Part shown: positions 1 to 6,278 of the stretch, piece after piece
How positions within the stretch are numbered: position 1 is the stretch's first letter
How the letters are laid out: each line of letters starts with the position of its first letter
DNA from: Anaerolineaceae bacterium
GTDB taxonomy: Bacteria > Chloroflexota > Anaerolineae > JAAYZQ01
Reading direction: 5' to 3'
Assembly: GCA_012514775.1 (NCBI GenBank)
Contig: JAAYZQ010000193.1
Location: forward strand, 1 to 8,412
DNA: 8,412 nt
Made by a program: the position numbers and the translations under genes
Notes under the pieces: generated by a model
Database searches by the model: none
What the model was told of the DNA's origin: nothing
The model's input: only the letters and a program-made list of their open reading frames with translations

Positions 1-58
1 AGCCGAGCCGGCGCTCGGCGATCCCAGCAGTATCGCACCAGCTCGGCAAGTTGCCGGC

Positions 59-86
59 AGAGAGAAAAGCCGAGCCGGCGCTCGGC
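59..86 (-). terminator. Terminator-like hairpin in repeat unit 2, minus strand
   Basis: Read on the minus strand, the 7-bp GC-rich stem with a 4-nt loop (86-69) is followed directly by TTTTCTCTCT (68-59), the form of a Rho-independent terminator. No minus-strand gene lies just to the right, so it would stop only antisense or divergent transcripts. It may equally be an extragenic palindrome without terminator function. Confidence 0.35.
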
Positions 87-125
87 GATCCCAGCAGTAT
101 CGCACCAGCTCGGCAAGTTGCCGGC

Positions 126-153
126 AGAGAGAAAAGCCGAGCCGGCGCTCGGC
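126..153 (-). terminator. Terminator-like hairpin in repeat unit 3, minus strand
   Basis: This is a second copy of the GC-rich stem-loop (153-136), followed on the minus strand by the same T-rich tract (135-126). It is duplicated as part of the 67-bp repeat, so it is not independent evidence of function. Confidence 0.35.
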
Positions 154-203
154 GGTCCCAGCAGGGCCGGCTTTGCAACACACTACACAATTGGCGGTTG
201 GGC

Positions 204-232
204 TTGCTTATCCGTACGAGTTGGGGTATAAT
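204..232 (+). promoter_or_regulatory. Sigma70-type promoter of the transporter operon
   Basis: A perfect -10 hexamer TATAAT (227-232) is preceded by TTGCTT (204-209) at the ideal 17-bp spacing. Transcription would start near 239-240 and give an untranslated leader of about 115 nt before the lipoprotein gene. It is the only convincing promoter seen on the plus strand, and the surrounding DNA is otherwise GC-rich. The 67-bp repeats end 39 bp upstream of the -35 box, so their palindromes could serve as upstream operator sites; that part is inference. Confidence 0.7.
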
Positions 233-239
233 GGCGTTG

Positions 240-353
240 TTGGCCCGAAAGCCATTAAGCGCGGCGAAGGAGGTGAGCGATATCGAGCGATCACTCCGCA
301 GTTTCGTTCCTGTAAATCTCGGCTACGCGACTCATTTTGCAAGGGAGGGGAAA
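240..353 (+). promoter_or_regulatory. Operon leader with a weak hairpin, no recognised riboswitch
   Basis: This is the inferred 5' untranslated region between the promoter and the lipoprotein start codon. It holds a stem in which 269-276 pairs with 291-297 (7 bp, G272 bulged), which would bury the SD-like AAGGAGGT at 267-274. No start codon lies at a useful distance after that SD-like site, so a leader peptide is not supported. The conserved core of a purine riboswitch is not recognisable here. The real ribosome binding site is AAGGGAGGGG at 341-350. A regulatory role is only a possibility. Confidence 0.25.
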
Positions 354-1490
354 ATGCGTAAGGGTAGATTCAGCATTCTGGCGATGCTGCTGGTCATGTC
401 TCTCGTACTGGCCGGCTGCGGCGCCACACCAGAACCGACTGCAGTGGTGCAGGAACCAACACAGGTACCGGAGGCAACCACGGCCCCCGAGGCAACCACG
501 GCCCCCGAGCCCACGGAAGCCGTCGAAGAGCCGACCGAGCCCGCGAGTGGTGAAGGGTTCCAGGTCGGCATGGTGTCGGACGTGGGTGGCGTGGACGACG
601 CCAGCTTTAACGAGAACACGTGGGCCGGCCTGCAGCGGGCACAGGACGAGCTGGGCGTGCAAGCGCAGTTCATCGAGAGCCAGGCCCAGGCGGACTATGA
701 GCGGAACATCACCGAGTTTGCCGAGCAGGATTACGACCTGATCATCACGGTGGGTTTCCTGCTGGCGGATGCCACGGCCAAGATGGCGGAGGTCTATCCC
801 GACGTCAACATGGCCATCATCGACAACGCCTACGACCCGCCGATTCCGAACGTGGCGGGCATCGTCTTTAACGTGGACGAGGCGACGTTCCCCATCGGCT
901 ACCTGGCGGCCGGCTGGGCGGTTCTGCAGGACCCGGAGGACCCGCAGATTGGCTACGTGGCGGGCATGCAGATTCCGCCGGTGGAGCAGTTCATCGTCGC
1001 CTACGAGGCGGGAGCCAACTACTACAACGAGCAGAAGGGCACGGACGTCCAGGTGAAGGGCGTGTACGTTGGCGACTTTGAGGCACCGGACGACGGCAAG
1101 ATCCAGGGCAACTCGCTCATCGACGAGGGTGTGGACGTGGTCTTTGGCTGCGGCGGCAAGACCGGGAACGGTGGCATCGCGGCGGCCAAGGAGCGAGGCA
1201 AATGGGGTGTTGGCGTGGACGTCGACCAGTACTTCACGCTGCCCAACGAGAAGGACATCCTCATCACGTCGGTGATGAAGCGGCTGGACAATGCCGTGTT
1301 CTCCGTGGTAGAATCGGCCCTGAACGGCGAGTTCCCCGGTGGCAACGTCTTCGTGGGCACGCTGGAGAACGAGGGTGTGGGCCTGGCCCCCTACCACGAC
1401 TTTGAGGGCGAGATCCCCGCGGAGCTTGACGCCGAGGTCCAGGAGATCGTCCAGGGCATCATCGCCGGCGACATCGACACCGGCTGGTAG
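354..1490 (+). CDS. BMP/PnrA-family ABC transporter substrate-binding lipoprotein
   Basis: This is the extracytoplasmic receptor of the importer encoded downstream, likely anchored to the membrane by lipid. The 378-residue protein starts with a lipoprotein signal peptide (RK at 2-3, hydrophobic core 8-20, lipobox LAGC with Cys22). A Pro/Glu/Thr-rich tether runs to about residue 68, followed by the two-lobed BMP fold. Family motifs include SDVGGVDDASFNE (75-87), AIIDNAY (154-160), FGCGGKTGNGG (264-274), GVDVDQ (287-292) and TSVMKR (305-310). D76, F85, N86, D157, D289 and K309 appear to match positions that contact the nucleoside in Treponema PnrA (alignment by eye, from memory), which favours a nucleoside-like ligand. 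RfuA-type riboflavin binding is the main alternative. The ATG at 354 is chosen because it follows AAGGGAGGGG at 341-350 and gives a clean signal peptide; the frame is open further upstream without a signal. Stem-loops separate it from the ATPase gene. Confidence 0.93.
   Translation: MRKGRFSILAMLLVMSLVLAGCGATPEPTAVVQEPTQVPEATTAPEATTAPEPTEAVEEPTEPASGEGFQVGMVSDVGGVDDASFNENTWAGLQRAQDELGVQAQFIESQAQADYERNITEFAEQDYDLIITVGFLLADATAKMAEVYPDVNMAIIDNAYDPPIPNVAGIVFNVDEATFPIGYLAAGWAVLQDPEDPQIGYVAGMQIPPVEQFIVAYEAGANYYNEQKGTDVQVKGVYVGDFEAPDDGKIQGNSLIDEGVDVVFGCGGKTGNGGIAAAKERGKWGVGVDVDQYFTLPNEKDILITSVMKRLDNAVFSVVESALNGEFPGGNVFVGTLENEGVGLAPYHDFEGEIPAELDAEVQEIVQGIIAGDIDTGW
471..506 (+). repeat. 18-bp direct repeat in the lipoprotein linker
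   Basis: Two identical, adjacent 18-bp copies (471-488 and 489-506) encode EATTAP twice, residues 40-51 of the lipoprotein. The unit is in frame, so copy-number change would lengthen or shorten the tether between lipid anchor and binding domain without breaking the gene. Confidence 0.9.
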
Positions 1491-1525
1491 TCGTCGCCGG
1501 AACCTTGAGAGTGATAGAGTGATCG

Positions 1526-1555
1526 GGGCGGTGCTGGGGCGACTCAGCACCGCCC
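1526..1555 (+). other. Intercistronic stem-loop after the receptor gene
   Basis: GGGCGGTGCTG (1526-1536) and CAGCACCGCCC (1545-1555) form a perfect 11-bp stem with an 8-nt loop. It lies 36 nt after the lipoprotein stop codon. No run of T follows, so it is a poor intrinsic terminator. In ABC operons such hairpins often protect the 3' end of the receptor mRNA and partly block read-through, giving more receptor than transporter; that role is inferred here. Confidence 0.75.
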
Positions 1556-1567
1556 GTTGCGATAACG

Positions 1568-1627
1568 GCGGATTGGCAGAATCTGCGGGTGAACCCCCCC
1601 TTTGGTCCGCACGTTCTGCCAAGCCGC
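1568..1627 (+). other. Second, long intercistronic stem-loop
   Basis: TTGGCAGAA (1573-1581) pairs perfectly with TTCTGCCAA (1614-1622). The stem extends by four pairs beyond an A-G mismatch (1568-1571 with 1624-1627), and an inner stem of TGCGG (1584-1588) and CCGCA (1607-1611) follows. It ends about 30 nt before the ATPase start, has no T-tract, and would make with the preceding hairpin a double structured block. The likely role is mRNA processing or attenuation between receptor and transporter genes; the structure is visible, the role is inferred. Confidence 0.65.
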
Positions 1628-1659
1628 GGTTGTGAGGCAATCCTGAGAAGGGAGCAATG

Positions 1660-3564
1660 ATGGCCCCAATCCTGGAAGTGCGCAACATCACCAAGCGCTT
1701 TCCCGGGGTGCTTGCCAACGATAGGGTCAGCTTTTCTCTGGAACAGGGCGAGATCCTGGCGTTTCTCGGCGAGAACGGCGCGGGCAAAAGCACCCTTATG
1801 AACATCCTCTACGGCCTTTACCGGCAAGATGAAGGAGAGATCGAGGTCCGCGGCCAGCCCGTCGTCATCGACGAGCCCAACGACGCCATTGCCCTGGGCA
1901 TCGGCATGGTGCACCAGCACTTTCAACTGGTCCCGGTCTTTACCGTGGCCGAGAACATTGTCATGGGCACCGAGCCGTCGCGCTTTTCGTTTTCGTGGCG
2001 AACGATGGGCATCGGCGCGGGGCTGAGCGCCCTCCTGTTCTTTGTGGGTGGCCTTTTTTCCCTGGAGAACATTGGCCAGGCACTGTTGGCCGCGGTGGCG
2101 GGTGGGGCAGCGGTGGCGGTCATATACGGTCTGGGCCTTCTCCTCGCCTACCTGGCCCGCCGCCTGAGTTTCTGGCCCTATTTTGGCATCGTCGGCGTGG
2201 CAAGCGCCGCGCTGTTGGTGGCCCTGGACCTCGGGCTCGGCGGCGTGAATCGCGTGGCCCTGTACATCGTCCTGGCGTTGCTCTTTGCCGGGGTCACTTA
2301 TCCCATCCTGCGGGTCATCGGCACCGCCCTGGACCGCCGGGTCGCCTCGCGGCGCATCCAGGCGCTCTCGGCGCAGTACGGCCTGGCGGTGGATCCCGAG
2401 GCGCTCATCGCCGATATGCCGGTGGGCATCCAGCAGCGGGTGGAGATTATCAAGACCCTCTACCGCGAGGCCGAGATCCTGATCCTCGACGAGCCGACGG
2501 CCGTGCTGACCCCCCAGGAGACGGAGGAGCTGTTCGAGATCATGCACGGCCTGACCGGCCAGGGCAAGTCCATCATCTTTATCACCCACAAGCTGAAAGA
2601 GGTCATGGCCATTGCCGACCGCATCGTCGTCCTGCGCGACGGCCGCGTCACCGGCCAGACCAAGCCCTCGGAGACGTCGGAAGAGGAGCTGGCGGAGATG
2701 ATGGTCGGCCGCGAGGTGGCCCTGGTGGTCGACAAGGGGCCCGCCTCCCCCGGCGAGGTGGTGCTGGAGGTGACGGGGCTCCGGGCCCTGGACCAGCGGA
2801 TGCACGAGACCGTGCGCGGCGTCGACCTGTTCGTCCGCGCCGGCGAGGTGTTGGGCGTGGCCGGCGTGCAGGGCAACGGGCAAACAGAGCTGGTCGAGGT
2901 CCTCAGCGGGCTGCGGTCGGCCAGCGCGGGCCACGTGCGCATCCTGGGCACCGACGTGACCAACGCCTCGCCGCGGCAGGTAACCGAGCTGGGCGTGGCC
3001 CACATCCCGGAGGATCGCCAGGAGGATGGCCTGGTGATGGCCTTTCCCATCGCCGACAACCTGATGCTGAACACGTACTACGAGCCGCCCTTTTCCAGGG
3101 GCCCGGAGATCCAGTTTGGAACGCTGTACAGCTATGCCGAGCGGCTGGTCAAAGAGTTCGACGTGCGCACGCCCAGCGTCTATCTTCCCGTCCAGAACCT
3201 CTCGGGCGGCAACCAGCAAAAGGTCATCGTCGCCCGCGAGTTCTCGCGGCCCATCAAGCTGCTCATCGCCGCGCAGCCGACCCGCGGGCTGGACGTGGGA
3301 TCCATCGAATACATCCACCGCCGCCTCATCGAAAAGCGAGACGAGGGCACGGCCGTGCTCCTGGTATCGGTCGAGCTGGACGAGATCATGGCCCTCTCCG
3401 ACCGCATCGCGGTCATGTACGAGGGCCGGATCGTGGGCACCGCAGACGCCGACAAGGTGACGAGGGAAGAGCTTGGCCTGCTGATGGCCGGTTCCGGCAT
3501 CGAAGCCAAGCCCGCCGCCCCGGCGCTGGAAATGGTGGAAAAGGAGGGCAGGAGCGTTGGCTGA
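1660..3564 (+). CDS. BMP-type ABC importer ATPase with two nucleotide-binding domains and a membrane-like insertion
   Basis: This fused ATPase drives import with the two permeases that follow. Numbering is from the ATG at 1660, which lies 5 nt after AAGGGAG (1648-1654); the ATG at 1657 is only 2 nt from it. Domain 1 has Walker A GENGAGKST (37-45), Q-loop VHQHF (84-88), a divergent signature MPVGIQQR (253-260), Walker B ILILDEPT (273-280) and H310. Domain 2 has a Lys-less Walker A (GVQGNGQT, 402-409), a full LSGGNQQK (514-521), AAQPTRGLD (537-545) in place of a Walker B Glu, and Ser570 in place of the switch His. This asymmetry is normal for the family and leaves one complete ATP site. The 634 residues exceed the usual roughly 510 because about residues 107-225 add four hydrophobic segments between Q-loop and signature. 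The gene overlaps the next by 8 nt. The relatives are NupO/NupA/RfuB, so the substrate is nucleoside-like or riboflavin-like. Confidence 0.93.
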   Translation: MAPILEVRNITKRFPGVLANDRVSFSLEQGEILAFLGENGAGKSTLMNILYGLYRQDEGEIEVRGQPVVIDEPNDAIALGIGMVHQHFQLVPVFTVAENIVMGTEPSRFSFSWRTMGIGAGLSALLFFVGGLFSLENIGQALLAAVAGGAAVAVIYGLGLLLAYLARRLSFWPYFGIVGVASAALLVALDLGLGGVNRVALYIVLALLFAGVTYPILRVIGTALDRRVASRRIQALSAQYGLAVDPEALIADMPVGIQQRVEIIKTLYREAEILILDEPTAVLTPQETEELFEIMHGLTGQGKSIIFITHKLKEVMAIADRIVVLRDGRVTGQTKPSETSEEELAEMMVGREVALVVDKGPASPGEVVLEVTGLRALDQRMHETVRGVDLFVRAGEVLGVAGVQGNGQTELVEVLSGLRSASAGHVRILGTDVTNASPRQVTELGVAHIPEDRQEDGLVMAFPIADNLMLNTYYEPPFSRGPEIQFGTLYSYAERLVKEFDVRTPSVYLPVQNLSGGNQQKVIVAREFSRPIKLLIAAQPTRGLDVGSIEYIHRRLIEKRDEGTAVLLVSVELDEIMALSDRIAVMYEGRIVGTADADKVTREELGLLMAGSGIEAKPAAPALEMVEKEGRSVG

Positions 3565-4993
3565 TGAGGCTTCTCCAAGCAAAGTAACGCAGCAACCGTC
3601 GAACCGGCGCTGGCTGAGGCTGGCCATTGTGGCCATCCTGGTCGCCGCTGCCGTGCTACTCAGCAAATGGTTGGTGCTGGTGTTGCTCGTGGTCCTGGGC
3701 CTGTGGCCCCTGGCGCTGCTGGCCGGCCTGCTGCTGCTCATCGTGGTCTCGATCTTCAAGGGGGGCTGGCCCTGGCTCAAGGGCTGGCTGGGGAACCGGT
3801 TGGGAGGGTTGTTGGTGCCCGCCCTGGCCGTCTTTACCGCGCTGCTCATCGGCGGCCTGATCCTGATGCTCACCGACCAGGACGTTCTCCTGCTCCTGGG
3901 CGACGGGCAGATCGGCGACGCCCTTTCGGTGGCAATCAAGAACCTGGGCAGGGCGTACGGCGCCCTGTACGAGGGCGCCCTGGGCAGCCCGGCCAAGATC
4001 GTGGAGGCCCTGGGACAGGTGGGTGGCGAGGATGGGCTGCGGCCCCTCCTGCGCGTGGTGCGCGGCCCGAGCGACACGCTGGTCCAGTCGGTGCCCTACA
4101 TCTTTGCCGGGTTGGCCGTGGCCCTGGGCTTTCGGGCCGGCCTGTTCAACATCGGCGGCGAGGGGCAGATCGGCATCGGCTGGTTGGTGGCCGTCGTCGC
4201 CGGCTTTAGCTTTGCCAACCTGCCGGCCTTTATCCACCTGCCCCTGTCCATCCTCCTGGGCGCCATCGCCGCGGGCCTGTACGCGTCCATCGCCGGCATC
4301 CTGAAGGCGCGCACGGGCGCCCACGAGGTCATCACCACCATCATGCTCAACTATGTGGTCTATCGCCTCAGCGAGTGGCTGTTGTGCGGCCCCCTGGAGT
4401 TCACCCAGGGCACCTGCCGCACGCGGGACACGCTGGAGACGGCCTTCCTGCCCCGCTTCCTGGACCACCCGGTGACCGTCCACTGGGGCTTTGTGCTGGC
4501 CCTGGTGGCGGCGGTCGCCGTCGGCTGGTTCCTGTTTCGCACCAAGTGGGGCTTTGAGCTGCGGACGGTGGGCGCCAACCCCAACGCCGCTCGCTACAGC
4601 GGCATGAGCGTGGGCAAGACCTTTACCCTGGCCATGTTCCTGAGCGGTGGCCTGGCGGGCATGGGCGGCGCCGTCCAGGGGTTGGGCATCACCCACAACA
4701 TTGCCCTGGGCTTCCAGTCGGGTTACGGCTTTGACGCCATCGCCCTGGCCCTGTTGGGCAAGAGCCACCCCGCGGGCGTCGTCGCGGCCAGCCTGCTGTT
4801 CGGCATGCTGCGCGCCGGGGCTGCCCGCATGCAGTCCGTCGCCAGCGTTCCAACCGAGATCGTGCAGATCGTCCAGGCCCTGGTCATTGTCTTTATCGCC
4901 GCACCGGCCATTATCCAGGCCCTCTATCGGCTGCGCGAGATGCGGGGCGAGGCCGTTCCGACGGCGGTGTTCACCCGCGGCTGGGGAAAATAG
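3557..4993 (+). CDS. BMP-type ABC importer permease 1 (NupP/NupB-like)
   Basis: This is an inner-membrane subunit forming half of the translocation pore. Family motifs include GLAVALGFRAGLFNIGGEGQ (residues 185-204), KARTGAHEVITTIMLNYV (250-267), FELRTVGANPNAARYSGM (333-350) and GFDAIALALLGKSHP (391-405). The 478 residues exceed the roughly 350 usual in the family. Residues 1-80 are an extra N-terminal part with a basic start (R18, R19, R22), two or three hydrophobic stretches (22-36 and 38-67) and a Trp-rich link (WPWLKGW, 71-77). A further stretch at about 107-175 also looks longer than usual. The start is TTG at 3557, 8 nt after AAGGAGGG (3541-3548). No ATG in this frame occurs until residue 104, and the ATG at 3564 is in another frame that stops after seven codons. 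Overlap with the ATPase gene suggests translational coupling. Confidence 0.9.
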   Translation: MADEASPSKVTQQPSNRRWLRLAIVAILVAAAVLLSKWLVLVLLVVLGLWPLALLAGLLLLIVVSIFKGGWPWLKGWLGNRLGGLLVPALAVFTALLIGGLILMLTDQDVLLLLGDGQIGDALSVAIKNLGRAYGALYEGALGSPAKIVEALGQVGGEDGLRPLLRVVRGPSDTLVQSVPYIFAGLAVALGFRAGLFNIGGEGQIGIGWLVAVVAGFSFANLPAFIHLPLSILLGAIAAGLYASIAGILKARTGAHEVITTIMLNYVVYRLSEWLLCGPLEFTQGTCRTRDTLETAFLPRFLDHPVTVHWGFVLALVAAVAVGWFLFRTKWGFELRTVGANPNAARYSGMSVGKTFTLAMFLSGGLAGMGGAVQGLGITHNIALGFQSGYGFDAIALALLGKSHPAGVVAASLLFGMLRAGAARMQSVASVPTEIVQIVQALVIVFIAAPAIIQALYRLREMRGEAVPTAVFTRGWGK

Positions 4994-5003
4994 GGATAGA
5001 AAG

Positions 5004-6278
5004 ATGGCTGTCCAATCAACTGCTGTCGAAAGAACGACTGGTTTCACGCTGAACTGGCGCAACCTGGTGATCGTGCTGCTGTTCCTGCTGCTGGGGGCCG
5101 CTTTCCTGGTCCTGGGCAACGCGGGCACCGAGCCCGGCGACACGGCAGCCTTCACCGACGAGTTCCTGGGCACGCTGTTCCGGGTGCCGTCGCGGCCGAC
5201 GCTCTACGTGGCCGGCGCCATTTGCTTCTTTGCCGCCGGCATGCGCCTCTTTCGCCTGCTGTCCTCGCTGCGGTCCGTGGTCAACTGGATTGTGGTCTTG
5301 CTGGCCTCCTTTGCCTTCCTCGTCTGGATTACCAGCGGCTCCAGCATGAACCTGCCGGGCGTGGTCCAGTCCACGCTGACGGCCGCCACCCCTTTGACGT
5401 TGGGGGCCATGGCGGGTGTCTTTTGCGAGCGCGCGGGCGTCTTTAACATTGCCATCGAGGGCATGATGCTCGCCGGCGCCTTCACGGCCGTGGCCTTTGC
5501 CAGCATCTTCCAGAGCCTGTGGATGGGCGTGCTGGGCGCGTGCATCATGGGCGGGCTCATGGCCGCGCTGCACGCGGTCCTGTCCATCAAGTACAAGGTC
5601 GACCAGATCATCTCGGGCACGGTGATCAACATCCTGGCGGCGGGCGCGACCCGTTTCCTGAACATCCGCCTGCTGGAGCCGGCCGGGCTGATCGACCCCG
5701 GCTCTTTTCCGGTCTACAGCATCCCGGTCCTGTCCGACATTCCCATCGTGGGGCCCATCCTGTTCGAAAACCAGCCGACGGTGTTTATCATGCTCATCTT
5801 GCTGCCCCTGGCGACCTATGCCATCTTTGGCACGCCCTGGGGCCTGCGCATGCGGGCCTGCGGCGAGCATCCCCGGGCTGCCGACACGGTGGGCGTGCAC
5901 GTCAATCGCACGCGCTACATCAGCATTATCATCGGCGGTCTCATCGCCGGCATCGGCGGCGCCTACTTTTCGCTGGGCGTGGTGGGCACCTTCGAGGACG
6001 GCATGACCCGGGGCCAGGGCTTTGTGGCCCTGGCGGCCATGATCTTTGGCAACTGGCATCCGGTGGGCGCCTTCATGGCGGCGCTGCTGTTTGGCTTTGC
6101 CAACGCCCTGCAGGTCAAGATGCAGATCATCGCGCCCGTCCTGCCGTTTATCGGCGTGCCCATCCCCCACAACCTGCTGCAGATCACGCCCTACGTCCTG
6201 ACCATCATCGTCGTGGCAGGGGTGGTGGGCCGTTCCCGGGCCCCGGCGGCGGGCGGAAAGCCCTACGAGAAACAATGA
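5004..6278 (+). CDS. BMP-type ABC importer permease 2 (NupQ/NupC-like)
   Basis: This is the second pore-forming inner-membrane subunit, partner of the preceding permease. Core motifs are GAMAGVFCERAGVFNIAIEG (134-153), YKVDQIISGTVINILAAG (197-214), LRMRACGEHPRAADTVGV (281-298) and GQGFVALAAMIFGNWHPVGA (337-356). The 424 residues exceed the family's roughly 310-320. The core begins near residue 113, and the first 110 or so residues are additional, with hydrophobic segments at about 20-38, 66-80 and 91-110. The ATG at 5004 follows AGGGA (4992-4996) by 7 nt and lies 10 nt after the stop of permease 1. Its stop overlaps the next start as ATGA (6275-6278). The core assignment is secure; the role of the extension is unknown. 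Confidence 0.92.
   Translation: MAVQSTAVERTTGFTLNWRNLVIVLLFLLLGAAFLVLGNAGTEPGDTAAFTDEFLGTLFRVPSRPTLYVAGAICFFAAGMRLFRLLSSLRSVVNWIVVLLASFAFLVWITSGSSMNLPGVVQSTLTAATPLTLGAMAGVFCERAGVFNIAIEGMMLAGAFTAVAFASIFQSLWMGVLGACIMGGLMAALHAVLSIKYKVDQIISGTVINILAAGATRFLNIRLLEPAGLIDPGSFPVYSIPVLSDIPIVGPILFENQPTVFIMLILLPLATYAIFGTPWGLRMRACGEHPRAADTVGVHVNRTRYISIIIGGLIAGIGGAYFSLGVVGTFEDGMTRGQGFVALAAMIFGNWHPVGAFMAALLFGFANALQVKMQIIAPVLPFIGVPIPHNLLQITPYVLTIIVVAGVVGRSRAPAAGGKPYEKQ

Larger units (their letters stand above)
1..164. repeat. 67-bp tandem repeat, about 2.4 copies
   Basis: Units start at 1, 68 and 135. The first two are identical over 67 bp, and the third matches for 30 bp with one change (A to G at 155) before the sequence diverges. 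Each unit starts with a 7-bp inverted repeat, GCCGAGC and GCTCGGC around a CGGC loop (2-19, 69-86, 136-153). Each full unit also holds a second palindrome, CGGCAA-G-TTGCCG (44-56, 111-123). The period is not a multiple of three, so any reading frame shifts at every unit and coding use is unlikely. There are no variable spacers, so it is not a CRISPR array. The left edge may lie outside the window. The array ends about 40 bp before the operon promoter. Confidence 0.9.

Noticed and set aside
1..164. CRISPR array
   Set aside because: The whole 67-bp unit is repeated without variable spacers, and there are fewer than three full copies.
51..353. Upstream extension of the receptor gene to 51
   Set aside because: It would put the promoter and the tandem repeat inside the gene and bury the signal peptide. 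The ATG at 354 has a strong SD and an immediate lipoprotein signal.
291..1805. Minus-strand open frame opposite the receptor gene
   Set aside because: It is the mirror of codon bias in the receptor gene. It crosses the intergenic hairpins and a second gene and shows no protein motif.
1978..2334. Assembly chimera or inserted foreign fragment as the reason for the ATPase insertion
   Set aside because: The frame stays open, the flanking family sequence resumes correctly, base composition is like the rest of the gene, and the hydrophobic and charge pattern is orderly. It cannot be fully excluded without reads or homologues.
2830..3400. Second ATPase domain as a decayed or broken domain
   Set aside because: The missing Walker A Lys, the AQP in place of DEP and the absent switch His are typical of this transporter family, and the LSGGNQQK signature needed by the active site is intact.
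1995..3587. Plus-strand open frame in another phase inside the ATPase gene
   Set aside because: The translation is Arg/Gly/Pro-rich noise, while the other frame contains every ABC ATPase motif in order.
1459..4077. Very long minus-strand open frame (872 codons) opposite the ATPase and permease genes
   Set aside because: It lies across several clearly recognised plus-strand genes and its translation is low in hydrophobic order and rich in Arg, Gly and His, as expected for the complement of GC-rich codons. No family motif is visible.
5016..6275. Minus-strand open frame opposite permease 2, and a similar one at 3656-5173
   Set aside because: Both are rich in His, Gln, Asp and Arg, the usual antisense of hydrophobic membrane-protein codons, and neither has a domain.
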